Part shown: positions 1 through 7,842 of the stretch, one piece after another | How the letters are laid out: the number at the start of each line of letters is the position of its first letter | Numbering within the stretch: the stretch's first letter is position 1 | From: Bacteroidota bacterium | GTDB lineage: Bacteria; Bacteroidota; Bacteroidia; UBA8524 | Direction of reading: 5' to 3' | NCBI GenBank assembly: GCA_003531115.1 | Contig: DQHT01000124.1 | Location: 16,798 to 29,007 of the forward strand | DNA length: 12,210 bases | The notes under the pieces: model-generated | Database searches by the model: none | What the model saw: the letters and a program-made list of their open reading frames with translations, nothing else | Told to the model about the DNA's origin: nothing | Position numbers and translations under genes: made by a program

Positions 1-2
1 CC

Positions 3-410
3 CTTGCTGCCACCGCTTGTAAAGACACCCCTGTTACTGAGGAAAAACCTGCCGAAGAAACTGCTCCCATGGATTCTGAATCCTTTATGAACGCCTATGT
101 CGATTCGATCAATGTGGTGGCCGACAGTCTCCAACGTGTTTACAACAAGGTGCTTGACGTTGCTCCCCGGAGTATGGATAGTGCAAAAATGATAATGGCA
201 GCGGTCAGTCCGAATATTGAGGAACTTAAATCCGAACTCAACCGACTAACTATAGCTGTTGGAGATCTTATGGAGAAAAACTGGATCAGTGAAGATGACT
301 ACCAAAATATGTTTCATGATGTCAGGCTGGGAGCGGCTGAAGGATCCGAACAAACACTGGAATTATTGGGACTTAGAGCCGGTGCCGATAGCACTGCGCA
401 ATCTGATTAA
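3..410 (+). CDS. Small lipoprotein, 5' end cut off by the window
   Basis: The reading frame is open from the first bases of the window to TAA at 408-410, so the true start lies to the left. The first visible codons read L-A-A-T-A-C-K-D-T. This looks like the end of a lipoprotein signal peptide, with the lipidated Cys at codon 18-20, although the lipobox (A-T-A-C) is weaker than the usual L-x-[AG]-C. After the Cys comes a Pro/Glu/Thr-rich spacer of about 16 residues and then a roughly 100-residue, largely helical, acidic domain without Cys. An internal ATG at 69 would remove the lipobox and is unlikely to be the start. I recognise no family. By the general rule for such proteins it would be anchored to a membrane facing the periplasm or the surface; its function is unknown. 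A gap of 70 bases with a weak hairpin separates it from the next gene. Confidence 0.7.
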   Translation, partial: LAATACKDTPVTEEKPAEETAPMDSESFMNAYVDSINVVADSLQRVYNKVLDVAPRSMDSAKMIMAAVSPNIEELKSELNRLTIAVGDLMEKNWISEDDYQNMFHDVRLGAAEGSEQTLELLGLRAGADSTAQSD

Positions 411-419
411 TTTTTCAAG

Positions 420-440
420 AATACCTATTACTGGGTATTT
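420..440 (+). terminator. Weak hairpin after the first lipoprotein gene
   Basis: Bases 420-427 can pair with 432-439 (8 pairs including one G-U) around a 4-base loop, starting 10 bases after the stop codon. It is followed only by TTTCTAA and not by a proper T-run, so it is at best a weak intrinsic terminator or a 3'-end stabilising hairpin. Confidence 0.3.
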
Positions 441-480
441 CTAAGTTCGTGAACATGACGTGCTTTGTAAGAGCATTGCC

Positions 481-1143
481 ATGAACATTAAAAAGCTTGT
501 GTTCGTTTTGGGCATGACAGGATTTCCTGCATTCCTTTTTTCACAGTCGGGGTTTGCCATCGGCTATAATGTAGGCGTATTCCGCTCCGGGCATCGAAAT
601 ATTCAGGCGTATAGCCAAATGTACAATCTCGCGGCAGGTTCCGAACTCAAGTCGGAAATGAAAATGACGGGTTTTTACAGGGGGATTGTTTTAGGATGGA
701 AAATGAATACCGACAAAGTATTGATCGGTGTTCGCTGGAGCACAAAAAAAGCAGTGAGCAGCGAAGGAGAAAATGCTGACGGAACAGAAAGGCTGAGGAT
801 GCGTTTGAATACCTACAACCTGGAACTGGCCATGGGAGGTGAAAAAATCAAAGCAGGTTTTTCTCTGGATGCAGGCGGACTCCGGGTTCAAAAAAAAGTC
901 ACCAACAAAAATTCCTGGGAAGCCTTTTACGATGGAAACACCATCCTCTCAAGCGGAAGTATCGCTACAGGGATCACCCTTTTTATGGATATTCAGCCGG
1001 GTAAATATTTAGAATTCCGTCCTTTTATTCAGCTACCTCTTGGTCAGGTGGAAATTCTCGACAAACGAACACTCAGGAGTTACGCTCACCCGATCGCCAA
1101 TTTTGGTTTTTCACTGTGCTTCATTCTGCCTACCGATGATTAG
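481..1143 (+). CDS. Secreted protein, probable outer-membrane beta-barrel (paralogue of the next gene)
   Basis: The product is 220 residues. I chose ATG at 481 because it gives a clean signal peptide: N-I-K-K, a hydrophobic stretch at residues 6-20, then F-S-Q at 20-22, a typical Bacteroidota cleavage context. An in-frame GTG at 460 would put a polar extension before it. The mature part starts with alternating strands (G-F-A-I-G-Y) and continues with repeated short amphipathic beta segments such as V-L-I-G-V-R-W-S and L-E-L-A-M-G-G. It ends with F-G-F-S-L-C-F, as expected for a small porin-like or OmpA-type barrel. The order of segments resembles the next protein (G-F-x-[IV]-G-Y start, then a G-F...G-x-x-[ML]-G-[WL]-[KR] segment), suggesting tandem duplication. 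The stop overlaps the next start by 8 bases, so translation is probably coupled. No specific family is recognised, and the barrel is inferred from composition only. Confidence 0.72.
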   Translation: MNIKKLVFVLGMTGFPAFLFSQSGFAIGYNVGVFRSGHRNIQAYSQMYNLAAGSELKSEMKMTGFYRGIVLGWKMNTDKVLIGVRWSTKKAVSSEGENADGTERLRMRLNTYNLELAMGGEKIKAGFSLDAGGLRVQKKVTNKNSWEAFYDGNTILSSGSIATGITLFMDIQPGKYLEFRPFIQLPLGQVEILDKRTLRSYAHPIANFGFSLCFILPTDD

Positions 1144-1885
1144 GTTCAGACAACTTTTTCTTATTGGTGTTTTAGGCATCAGCACAGCAAGTTTTGCCGG
1201 CCTGGGAGGAGGATTTTCTGTAGGATACCGCTTTGGTATCCCGAAATGGAACTCCTTTGATCAGTTTAAAAGCGGCTATCAGAGCTATTATCAAAATTCT
1301 ATTCAGGACGACTTTTCAGGATTTAGTGTAGGCCGTGGACTGGCGATCAACAGCGACATGACCTTTGGGGGATTTGTTATGGGATTACGCTACAGTCAAT
1401 ACCGTTTCGATGATCAGGTTAGTTTTAAATCAGGCGGCAGCAGGCACTTTGAAGGCCATCAGAATTTGCTTGCCATTGCCATGGGTTTTGGCTACCAGGG
1501 TGAAAAAGGTCATGCCCAGTTTACCATGGCCCTGCTTGGGGGAAGTGACCGCGTCGATTCTTATTATGCTTACACCGACGGCACACGAAGTTATGCCGGC
1601 GAAAGGCCACTGAATGGAAAATATGAGGCCTTGCGCATGGGTTGGTCGGCAAGAGCAGAGTTTAGTGTACTCTTTTTCTACGCGGGAGTCGAATATGTTT
1701 TTGGAAAAATGGAAGGGATCGGACTTCCCCTGGATGATGGATTTACCGGCAGCAACGGACTGGCAACCGACTATGGCTCCTGGGTGGCGGATCCAATAGC
1801 TTACGGGACTGATAAATTTGTTACCCCCGACCTGAACGGGCTCCGTTTTGAACTGGGTTTACGCCTTAATTTAGCTGATAAATGA
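1136..1885 (+). CDS. Secreted protein, probable outer-membrane beta-barrel, second of a pair
   Basis: The product is 249 residues when started at ATG 1136. The frame is open further upstream, but only this start gives a proper signal peptide: M-I-R-F-R-Q, a hydrophobic core at residues 7-18, and S-F-A at 19-21 before cleavage. The mature protein is rich in Gly, Tyr, Phe and Ser and made of alternating beta segments (G-F-S-V-G-Y-R-F-G, G-F-V-M-G-L-R-Y-S). It ends with a likely last strand, L-R-F-E-L-G-L-R-L-N-L. This fits a small outer-membrane barrel and resembles the preceding protein in layout. The gene overlaps the upstream one by 8 bases (ATGATTAG) and the downstream one by ATGA, so the three form one translationally coupled unit. 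Its ligand or function cannot be read from the sequence. Confidence 0.75.
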   Translation: MIRFRQLFLIGVLGISTASFAGLGGGFSVGYRFGIPKWNSFDQFKSGYQSYYQNSIQDDFSGFSVGRGLAINSDMTFGGFVMGLRYSQYRFDDQVSFKSGGSRHFEGHQNLLAIAMGFGYQGEKGHAQFTMALLGGSDRVDSYYAYTDGTRSYAGERPLNGKYEALRMGWSARAEFSVLFFYAGVEYVFGKMEGIGLPLDDGFTGSNGLATDYGSWVADPIAYGTDKFVTPDLNGLRFELGLRLNLADK

Positions 1886-2385
1886 GATCCGAAAAAACAC
1901 GATTCTGGCTCCTTTTGTCCCTGGCACTTTTAAGCCTTTCTGCCTGCAAAGACGACAAGATCCGTATCAAATTTGCCGGTGCCTGGGAAATAGAAAAAAT
2001 TACGATCACCAGTTATGTTGATGGATCCCCTTCTGTTGATAGTGTCTATACTGACTGCGGCACCTGGGCCTTTGTGGACAATGGTTTGTCGGATGGCCTT
2101 TTTAATAAAAGTTACCTCAGCATGAACCAGGATATCCAATGTGAATTTCGCTGGGCACTGGTACCCTTTAATAACAAGTTGGCCGGTAATATTGCCTGGG
2201 GGCCTGATTCTGAGGGTGACGAACGTATCCTGATCGAACATCCCGGCAACAAGGATGGCAAAAGTTATAATATCGAGAAGATCAGCAGGAATAAATTTGT
2301 CTTTATCAGCTTTACCCAGAACAGCCAAAATGCCGATAAGATCGAACAAATGCAGCGCTTTGAGCTCAAAAGAACGAACCACTAG
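1882..2385 (+). CDS. Lipoprotein with a probable surface-export signal, lipocalin-like character
   Basis: The product is 167 residues. It has a clear lipoprotein signal: a hydrophobic core at residues 8-19 and the lipobox L-S-A-C with Cys22. The next residues are K-D-D, which matches the minimal lipoprotein export signal K-(D/E)2 described for Bacteroidota surface lipoproteins, so display on the cell surface is plausible. The mature domain begins F-A-G-A-W-E-I-E-K-I, an opening like that of lipocalin-like or calycin-type lipoproteins common in this phylum (G-x-W near the N-terminus, then beta strands). Besides Cys22 there are Cys59 and Cys87, which could form a disulfide. ATG at 1882 overlaps the upstream stop as ATGA, so it is coupled to the two barrel-like proteins and may work with them at the outer membrane. 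The lipocalin assignment is tentative. Confidence 0.75.
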   Translation: MRSEKTRFWLLLSLALLSLSACKDDKIRIKFAGAWEIEKITITSYVDGSPSVDSVYTDCGTWAFVDNGLSDGLFNKSYLSMNQDIQCEFRWALVPFNNKLAGNIAWGPDSEGDERILIEHPGNKDGKSYNIEKISRNKFVFISFTQNSQNADKIEQMQRFELKRTNH

Positions 2386-2399
2386 GTGCAAATCCTGAA

Positions 2400-2408
2400 T
2401 TATCCACA
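2400..2408 (+). other. Single perfect DnaA box
   Basis: The 9-mer TTATCCACA matches the DnaA-box consensus exactly. It lies in the 76-bp gap between the lipoprotein gene and the DUF5606-type gene, about 50 bases before the latter's start. It is alone, with no second box nearby, so its meaning is uncertain. Confidence 0.35.
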
Positions 2409-2448
2409 TCCTGTTTTAAAAAAATCGCCACACTCCAAGTTTCTTCCT

Positions 2449-2456
2449 TATTTTTG
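2449..2456 (+). promoter_or_regulatory. Possible -7 promoter element before the DUF5606-type gene
   Basis: TATTTTTG fits the Bacteroidota -7 consensus TAnnTTTG. It ends only 5 bases before the ATG at 2462, so transcription would start at or just inside the coding region, giving a leaderless or nearly leaderless mRNA. No TTG -33 element is present at 17-23 bases upstream, which keeps confidence low. Confidence 0.3.
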
Positions 2457-2461
2457 AAGCC

Positions 2462-3025
2462 ATGGATTTGAAAGATGTAGTTTCCATAGCGGGTATTGGC
2501 GGTCTTCACAAGATTGTGGGACAACGTCCAACGGGGTTGATCGTTGAAACCCTTGATGAGCAGAAAAAAAGGTTCCCTACTAACCTGACCCAGAAGATCA
2601 GTATTCTGGATGATATCTCCATTTACACACTTGAAGGCGAAGCACGTCTTCGGGAGGTTATGTTGAGCATCCGTGAAAAGGAAGCCGGCGGAGCCAAAAT
2701 TCCGGGTAAAAAGGATAGCGATAATGATATTCGTGCCTTCGTAGAAAGCGTATTGCCGAATTACGACAAGGAGCGGGTTTATATTTCCGACCTGAAAAAA
2801 CTTGTGGTTTGGTACAGTACCTTAAAATCTCTTCTTGACTGGGATGCTATGAAAGGCGGAGACGATGCCGGGGATAAAGAAACCGGCAAAGACGAGAAAA
2901 AGGAAGCGCCGAAAAAGACCGCTGCTAAAACTCCAAAAGGTGGCGCACCGGCTAAAACGGTAACGCCAAAATCGGCAAATGTGAAGATGAAGTCAAATAC
3001 GCCGAGGAAGACCGGAGGGGCTTAG
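2462..3025 (+). CDS. DUF5606-type protein with Lys/Pro-rich C-terminal tail
   Basis: The product is 187 residues. Residues 1-55 (D-L-K-D-V-V-S-I-A-G, G-L-I-V-E-T-L-D, K-I-S-I-L-D-D-I-S-I-Y-T) match what I know of the DUF5606 family, found in Bacteroidota and of unknown function. Residues 56-125 form the helical segment that usually follows it (I believe DUF6852), containing R-A-F-V-E-S-V-L-P-N-Y-D and V-Y-I-S-D-L-K-K-L-V-V-W-Y. From about 130 on the protein is a low-complexity tail, first acidic and then rich in Lys, Pro, Thr and Ala, probably disordered and resembling histone-H1-like tails. There is no signal peptide, so it should be cytosolic. A strong intrinsic terminator follows. Family recognition is from memory of the sequence pattern; the function is unknown. 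Confidence 0.85.
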   Translation: MDLKDVVSIAGIGGLHKIVGQRPTGLIVETLDEQKKRFPTNLTQKISILDDISIYTLEGEARLREVMLSIREKEAGGAKIPGKKDSDNDIRAFVESVLPNYDKERVYISDLKKLVVWYSTLKSLLDWDAMKGGDDAGDKETGKDEKKEAPKKTAAKTPKGGAPAKTVTPKSANVKMKSNTPRKTGGA

Positions 3026-3061
3026 ACCATGGTCCATGGACCATAGACCATGGCTGTTTTT
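3025..3061 (+). repeat. Heptamer array (4 units) forming a hairpin, with a T-run
   Basis: Four 7-base units follow each other: GACCATG, GTCCATG, GACCATA, GACCATG (3025-3052). The first base is also the last base of the preceding TAG stop codon. The array contains a perfect 16-base palindrome (ATGGTCCATGGACCAT, 3029-3044). Alternatively, 3027-3034 (CCATGGTC) can pair with 3046-3053 (GACCATGG) as an 8-bp stem with an 11-base loop. TTTTT follows at 3057-3061, so this stretch may act as a first, weaker terminator for the upstream gene. Confidence 0.75.
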
Positions 3062-3071
3062 GAGAAAATAT

Positions 3072-3105
3072 AGCGTTTCGATGAAATATCGGGGCGCTTT
3101 TTTTT
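3072..3105 (+). terminator. Strong intrinsic terminator after the DUF5606-type gene
   Basis: Bases 3072-3082 pair with 3088-3098 to make an 11-bp stem around the 5-base loop GAAAT. A run of eight T residues (3098-3105) follows directly. Three of the pairs are G-U in the + strand RNA. On the minus strand they would become A-C mismatches and no T-run follows, so the element is built for rightward transcription. Confidence 0.85.
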
Positions 3106-3140
3106 GATGGATGAAGTGCTGGATCTTGTTCCGTTCTTCT

Positions 3141-3195
3141 TCTCATCTCCTCATCTCCTCACTCCCTCATCTCCTCACCAGCATACCAGCTTACC
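3141..3195. repeat. Degenerate short tandem array (CTCATCTC-type, then CAGCATAC/CAGCTTAC)
   Basis: A pyrimidine-rich array of five units 7-9 bases long (TCTCATC, TCCTCATC, TCCTCAC, TCCCTCATC, TCCTCAC) runs directly into two 8-base units, CAGCATAC and CAGCTTAC. It lies between the terminator and the end of clpC and does not look coding. Unit lengths of 7-9 match the heptamer array at 3025-3052, although the motif is different. Confidence 0.6.
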
Positions 3196-3239
3196 GATCA
3201 CATGGCCCGGTCTACAGACATAAGGATTAACTAAAAACA

Positions 3240-5771
<2,532 letters not shown>

Positions 5772-5776
5772 GTATT

Positions 5777-5785
5777 CTTCCTTTC
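5777..5785 (-). promoter_or_regulatory. Ribosome-binding site of clpC
   Basis: Read on the minus strand, GAAAGGAAG lies 5 bases before the ATG at 5771. It is purine-rich with an AGGA core, unusually clear for this window, where most other starts lack a Shine-Dalgarno sequence, and it supports the chosen start. Confidence 0.6.
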
Positions 5786-5794
5786 TGGATAGTT

Positions 5795-5825
5795 CAAATA
5801 TACTGCCCCTGCTTTCTCTTTACAA
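5795..5825 (-). promoter_or_regulatory. clpC promoter (Bacteroidota TTG / TAnnTTTG type)
   Basis: On the minus strand, TTG (5825-5823) is followed after 20 bases by TATATTTG (5802-5795). Together these match the known Bacteroidota housekeeping promoter: TTG near -33, spacing of about 17-23, and TAnnTTTG at -7. Transcription would start about 5-7 bases downstream, leaving a leader of some 15-20 bases containing the ribosome-binding site. I see no CIRCE element and no CtsR-type operator nearby. Confidence 0.7.
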
Positions 5826-6138
5826 CGATTGAAAACAGGTACTCGTGTGCATACTACAACTTTTGTACTAAACTGTGAACAGAATTCACTCTATTCTTCT
5901 TTAGACAGCATTTGACAGGCATTTGTTGTATGACGCAGGGAAAATGGCCATATTTTCCGAAAGTGAAGATGGTGTTTCGGTTAATCTGGCAGAGAAAGGT
6001 CTTGGAGGGGGCTTTAAGTTAGGTATGTTACCGGCAATTTGCCGAACGATTAATCCACTTAAAGAATTGGAAAACTTCCCATATCCGTATTCGCAGGGAG
6101 AAACAAAGGGATGCCCGGGCCAGAAAAATTGAATTCCG
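5826..6138. other. Non-coding part of the clpC-dnaB gap, no clear gene
   Basis: The divergent gap between clpC and dnaB is about 545 bp. In this left part I see no convincing gene. A 69-codon frame at 5923-6132 has no ribosome-binding site and no recognisable family. Two small symmetric sequences are present, TACAA-CTT-TTGTA (5855-5867) and CGGCAA-T-TTGCCG (6032-6044). Either could be an operator, but both are short enough to be chance. Confidence 0.4.
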
Positions 6139-6253
6139 TTGAAAAATATTTTTTGAAAATGTTGATAACAGATGTCCTGTTTATAAGGTATTCAGTGCCA
6201 GCATTCAGGCTTATCCACTTTTCGTTCACAATTCAATTTTTACGTGTGAATAA
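6139..6253. other. Origin-like block: AT-rich stretch plus three DnaA-box-like 9-mers
   Basis: An AT-rich segment (6139-6160, containing A-T-A-T-T-T-T-T-T) is followed by three DnaA-box-like sequences. TTATCAACA lies on the minus strand at 6168-6160 (one mismatch to TTATCCACA). TTATCCACT lies on the + strand at 6211-6219 (one mismatch). TTATTCACA lies on the minus strand at 6253-6245 (a perfect match to TTATNCACA). An unwinding element beside clustered boxes is the usual plan of oriC, and the flanking genes diverge from it. With only one perfect box and no dnaA gene in view, DnaA control of dnaB, or coincidence, are real alternatives. Confidence 0.35.
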
Positions 6254-6317
6254 GTATCCTGACCTTTAAGATGCCCTTTCCTGATAAAGAGAATCGCTGT
6301 ACTTTCGGCCTATTACC

Positions 6318-7838
6318 ATGAACGAACCGGGAAACAAAACAACGACAAGCAGAAAAAGAACCACATCGCCGATGAATGATATGGTCATTCAGGGAAAGAT
6401 ACAACCCCAGGCTCCTGATTTGGAAGAGGCTGTATTGGGAGCAGTGATGCTCGAAAAAAATGCCCTGAACGATGTATTGCAGATCCTGAAAAAAGAGCAT
6501 TTTTATATGGATGCGCATCAGCATATCTGGGATGCCATCAAACGCCTGTTCGAACGTTCTAAACCCGTTGATATTCTTACCGTTACCCAGGACCTTCGTC
6601 AGGAGGGACTACTCGAAGCAGCTGGTGGTGCCTACTACATTACCCAGCTCACCAACCGGATAAGTTCAGCGGCCAACGTGGAATATTATGCCCGGGTCAT
6701 CACCGAAAAATATATCCAACGCGAGTTGATCCGTATCGGTTCCGAGATGGCAACGGAAGCCTTTAGTGAAACGGCCGACGTGCTCAAAATGCTTGACAAG
6801 GCCCAGGGAGAAGTTTTCGCCATTGCCGAAGAGAACATCAAGAAAAATGCGGAAACCATTGAAACCATCCTCAAAAAGGCGATCAAAAACATTGAAAGTG
6901 CCAAAGACCATGAAAGCAGCCTGACCGGGGTTCCTTCCGGTATTTTTCACCTCGATGCACTCACAAGTGGCTGGCAAAAATCGGATCTGGTTATTCTGGC
7001 GGCTCGTCCGGGTATGGGTAAAACGGCTCTTACGCTAACCATGGCCCGCAATGCTGCTACCGACCATAAAAAGGGGGTAGCCATTTTTTCCCTGGAGATG
7101 TCGGCCGTGCAGCTTGCCCTCCGGTTGATATCAGCCGAAGCCGAGATCAATCAGGAAAACCTGCGAAGTGGAAAACTGAGCCAGCAGGACTGGGAACAAC
7201 TTACCTCCCGCCTGGCCCGACTGAATGAATCCAAGGTTTTTATTGATGATACTCCTGCCATTTCCATCTTTGAACTCCGTGCGAAATGCAGGCGACTCAA
7301 AGCACAACACGATATTAACCTGATCATTATCGACTACCTCCAGCTGATGCGCGGGGATGAAAAGAGCAATGGAAACCGGGAACAGGAGATCTCGCTTATT
7401 TCCCGTTCCCTTAAAGCCATGGCCAAGGAACTTGATGTGCCGGTTATTGCCCTGTCGCAGTTAAGTCGTGCCGTAGAAACCCGGGGAAACAGCAAACGCC
7501 CTATCCTTTCCGACTTACGGGAATCGGGGTCTATCGAGCAAGATGCGGATATGGTTATGTTCATTTACCGTCCCGAATATTACAAACTCACCGAATTTGA
7601 AGACGGGGCCCCAACCATGGGCAAGGCCGAGATCATTGTGGCGAAGAACCGTCACGGACAAACCAAAGATATCCGTTGCCGGTTTGTTGGACAGTATGGG
7701 AAGTTTATGGATGATGATGATACGCTTGGTTTTGGTGGCGATTTAGGCCTGAGTGAAGACCTGCGTTTCCCGGGAAGTATTACCATGCCTTCGCGGATGA
7801 ATGACATGGAGGATGATGCGGAGAATCCGGCCTTCTAG
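6318..7838 (+). CDS. dnaB: Replicative DNA helicase DnaB
   Basis: The product is 506 residues, usual for the family, with no intein. In the family, DnaB is the hexameric 5'-3' helicase that opens the replication fork and contacts primase. A basic, polar N-terminal extension (1-30), as in other Bacteroidota DnaB proteins, precedes the helical N-terminal domain (about 31-133). A linker helix follows (about 172-195), then the RecA-like motor: Walker A A-R-P-G-M-G-K-T (229-236), S-L-E-M-S (258-262), Walker B L-I-I-I-D-Y (335-340), S-Q-L-S-R (380-384) and K-N-R-H-G-Q-T (443-449), where the arginine finger lies. The tail is acidic. The ATG at 6318 is preferred over an internal ATG at 6372 because the extension is typical of relatives. 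No Shine-Dalgarno is visible. A one-mismatch -7 box (TACTTTCG, 6300-6307) precedes it, and the origin-like block ends 64 bases upstream. Confidence 0.97.
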   Translation: MNEPGNKTTTSRKRTTSPMNDMVIQGKIQPQAPDLEEAVLGAVMLEKNALNDVLQILKKEHFYMDAHQHIWDAIKRLFERSKPVDILTVTQDLRQEGLLEAAGGAYYITQLTNRISSAANVEYYARVITEKYIQRELIRIGSEMATEAFSETADVLKMLDKAQGEVFAIAEENIKKNAETIETILKKAIKNIESAKDHESSLTGVPSGIFHLDALTSGWQKSDLVILAARPGMGKTALTLTMARNAATDHKKGVAIFSLEMSAVQLALRLISAEAEINQENLRSGKLSQQDWEQLTSRLARLNESKVFIDDTPAISIFELRAKCRRLKAQHDINLIIIDYLQLMRGDEKSNGNREQEISLISRSLKAMAKELDVPVIALSQLSRAVETRGNSKRPILSDLRESGSIEQDADMVMFIYRPEYYKLTEFEDGAPTMGKAEIIVAKNRHGQTKDIRCRFVGQYGKFMDDDDTLGFGGDLGLSEDLRFPGSITMPSRMNDMEDDAENPAF

Positions 7839-7842
7839 CCGG
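7827..7842. other. GC hairpin around the shared stop codons of two convergent genes
   Basis: CCGGC (7827-7831) pairs with GCCGG (7838-7842) around a 6-base loop. Most of the CTAG that supplies both stop codons lies in this loop. There is no T-run on either side, so it is not a standard terminator. It is the only structure at this tail-to-tail junction. Confidence 0.4.

Noticed and set aside
460..480. GTG at 460 as start of the first barrel-like gene
   Set aside because: It would add a polar stretch before the signal peptide; ATG at 481 gives a normal signal sequence.
1930..2409. 159-codon frame antisense to the lipoprotein gene
   Set aside because: The + strand gene has a lipoprotein signal and ATGA coupling to its neighbour; the antisense frame has no such support.
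3025..3195. CRISPR array
   Set aside because: Repeat units are 7-9 bases with no spacers, there are no cas genes, and the units lie directly next to each other.
5826..5910. Heat-shock operator (CIRCE or CtsR type) before clpC
   Set aside because: No TTAGCACTC inverted repeat and no CtsR-type tandem heptads are present. The only symmetric sequence, at 5855-5867, is too short to name.
5923..6132. 69-codon open frame between clpC and dnaB
   Set aside because: It has no ribosome-binding site, no recognisable domain, signal or membrane segment, and it sits in a gap with regulatory features. A frame of this length is expected by chance.
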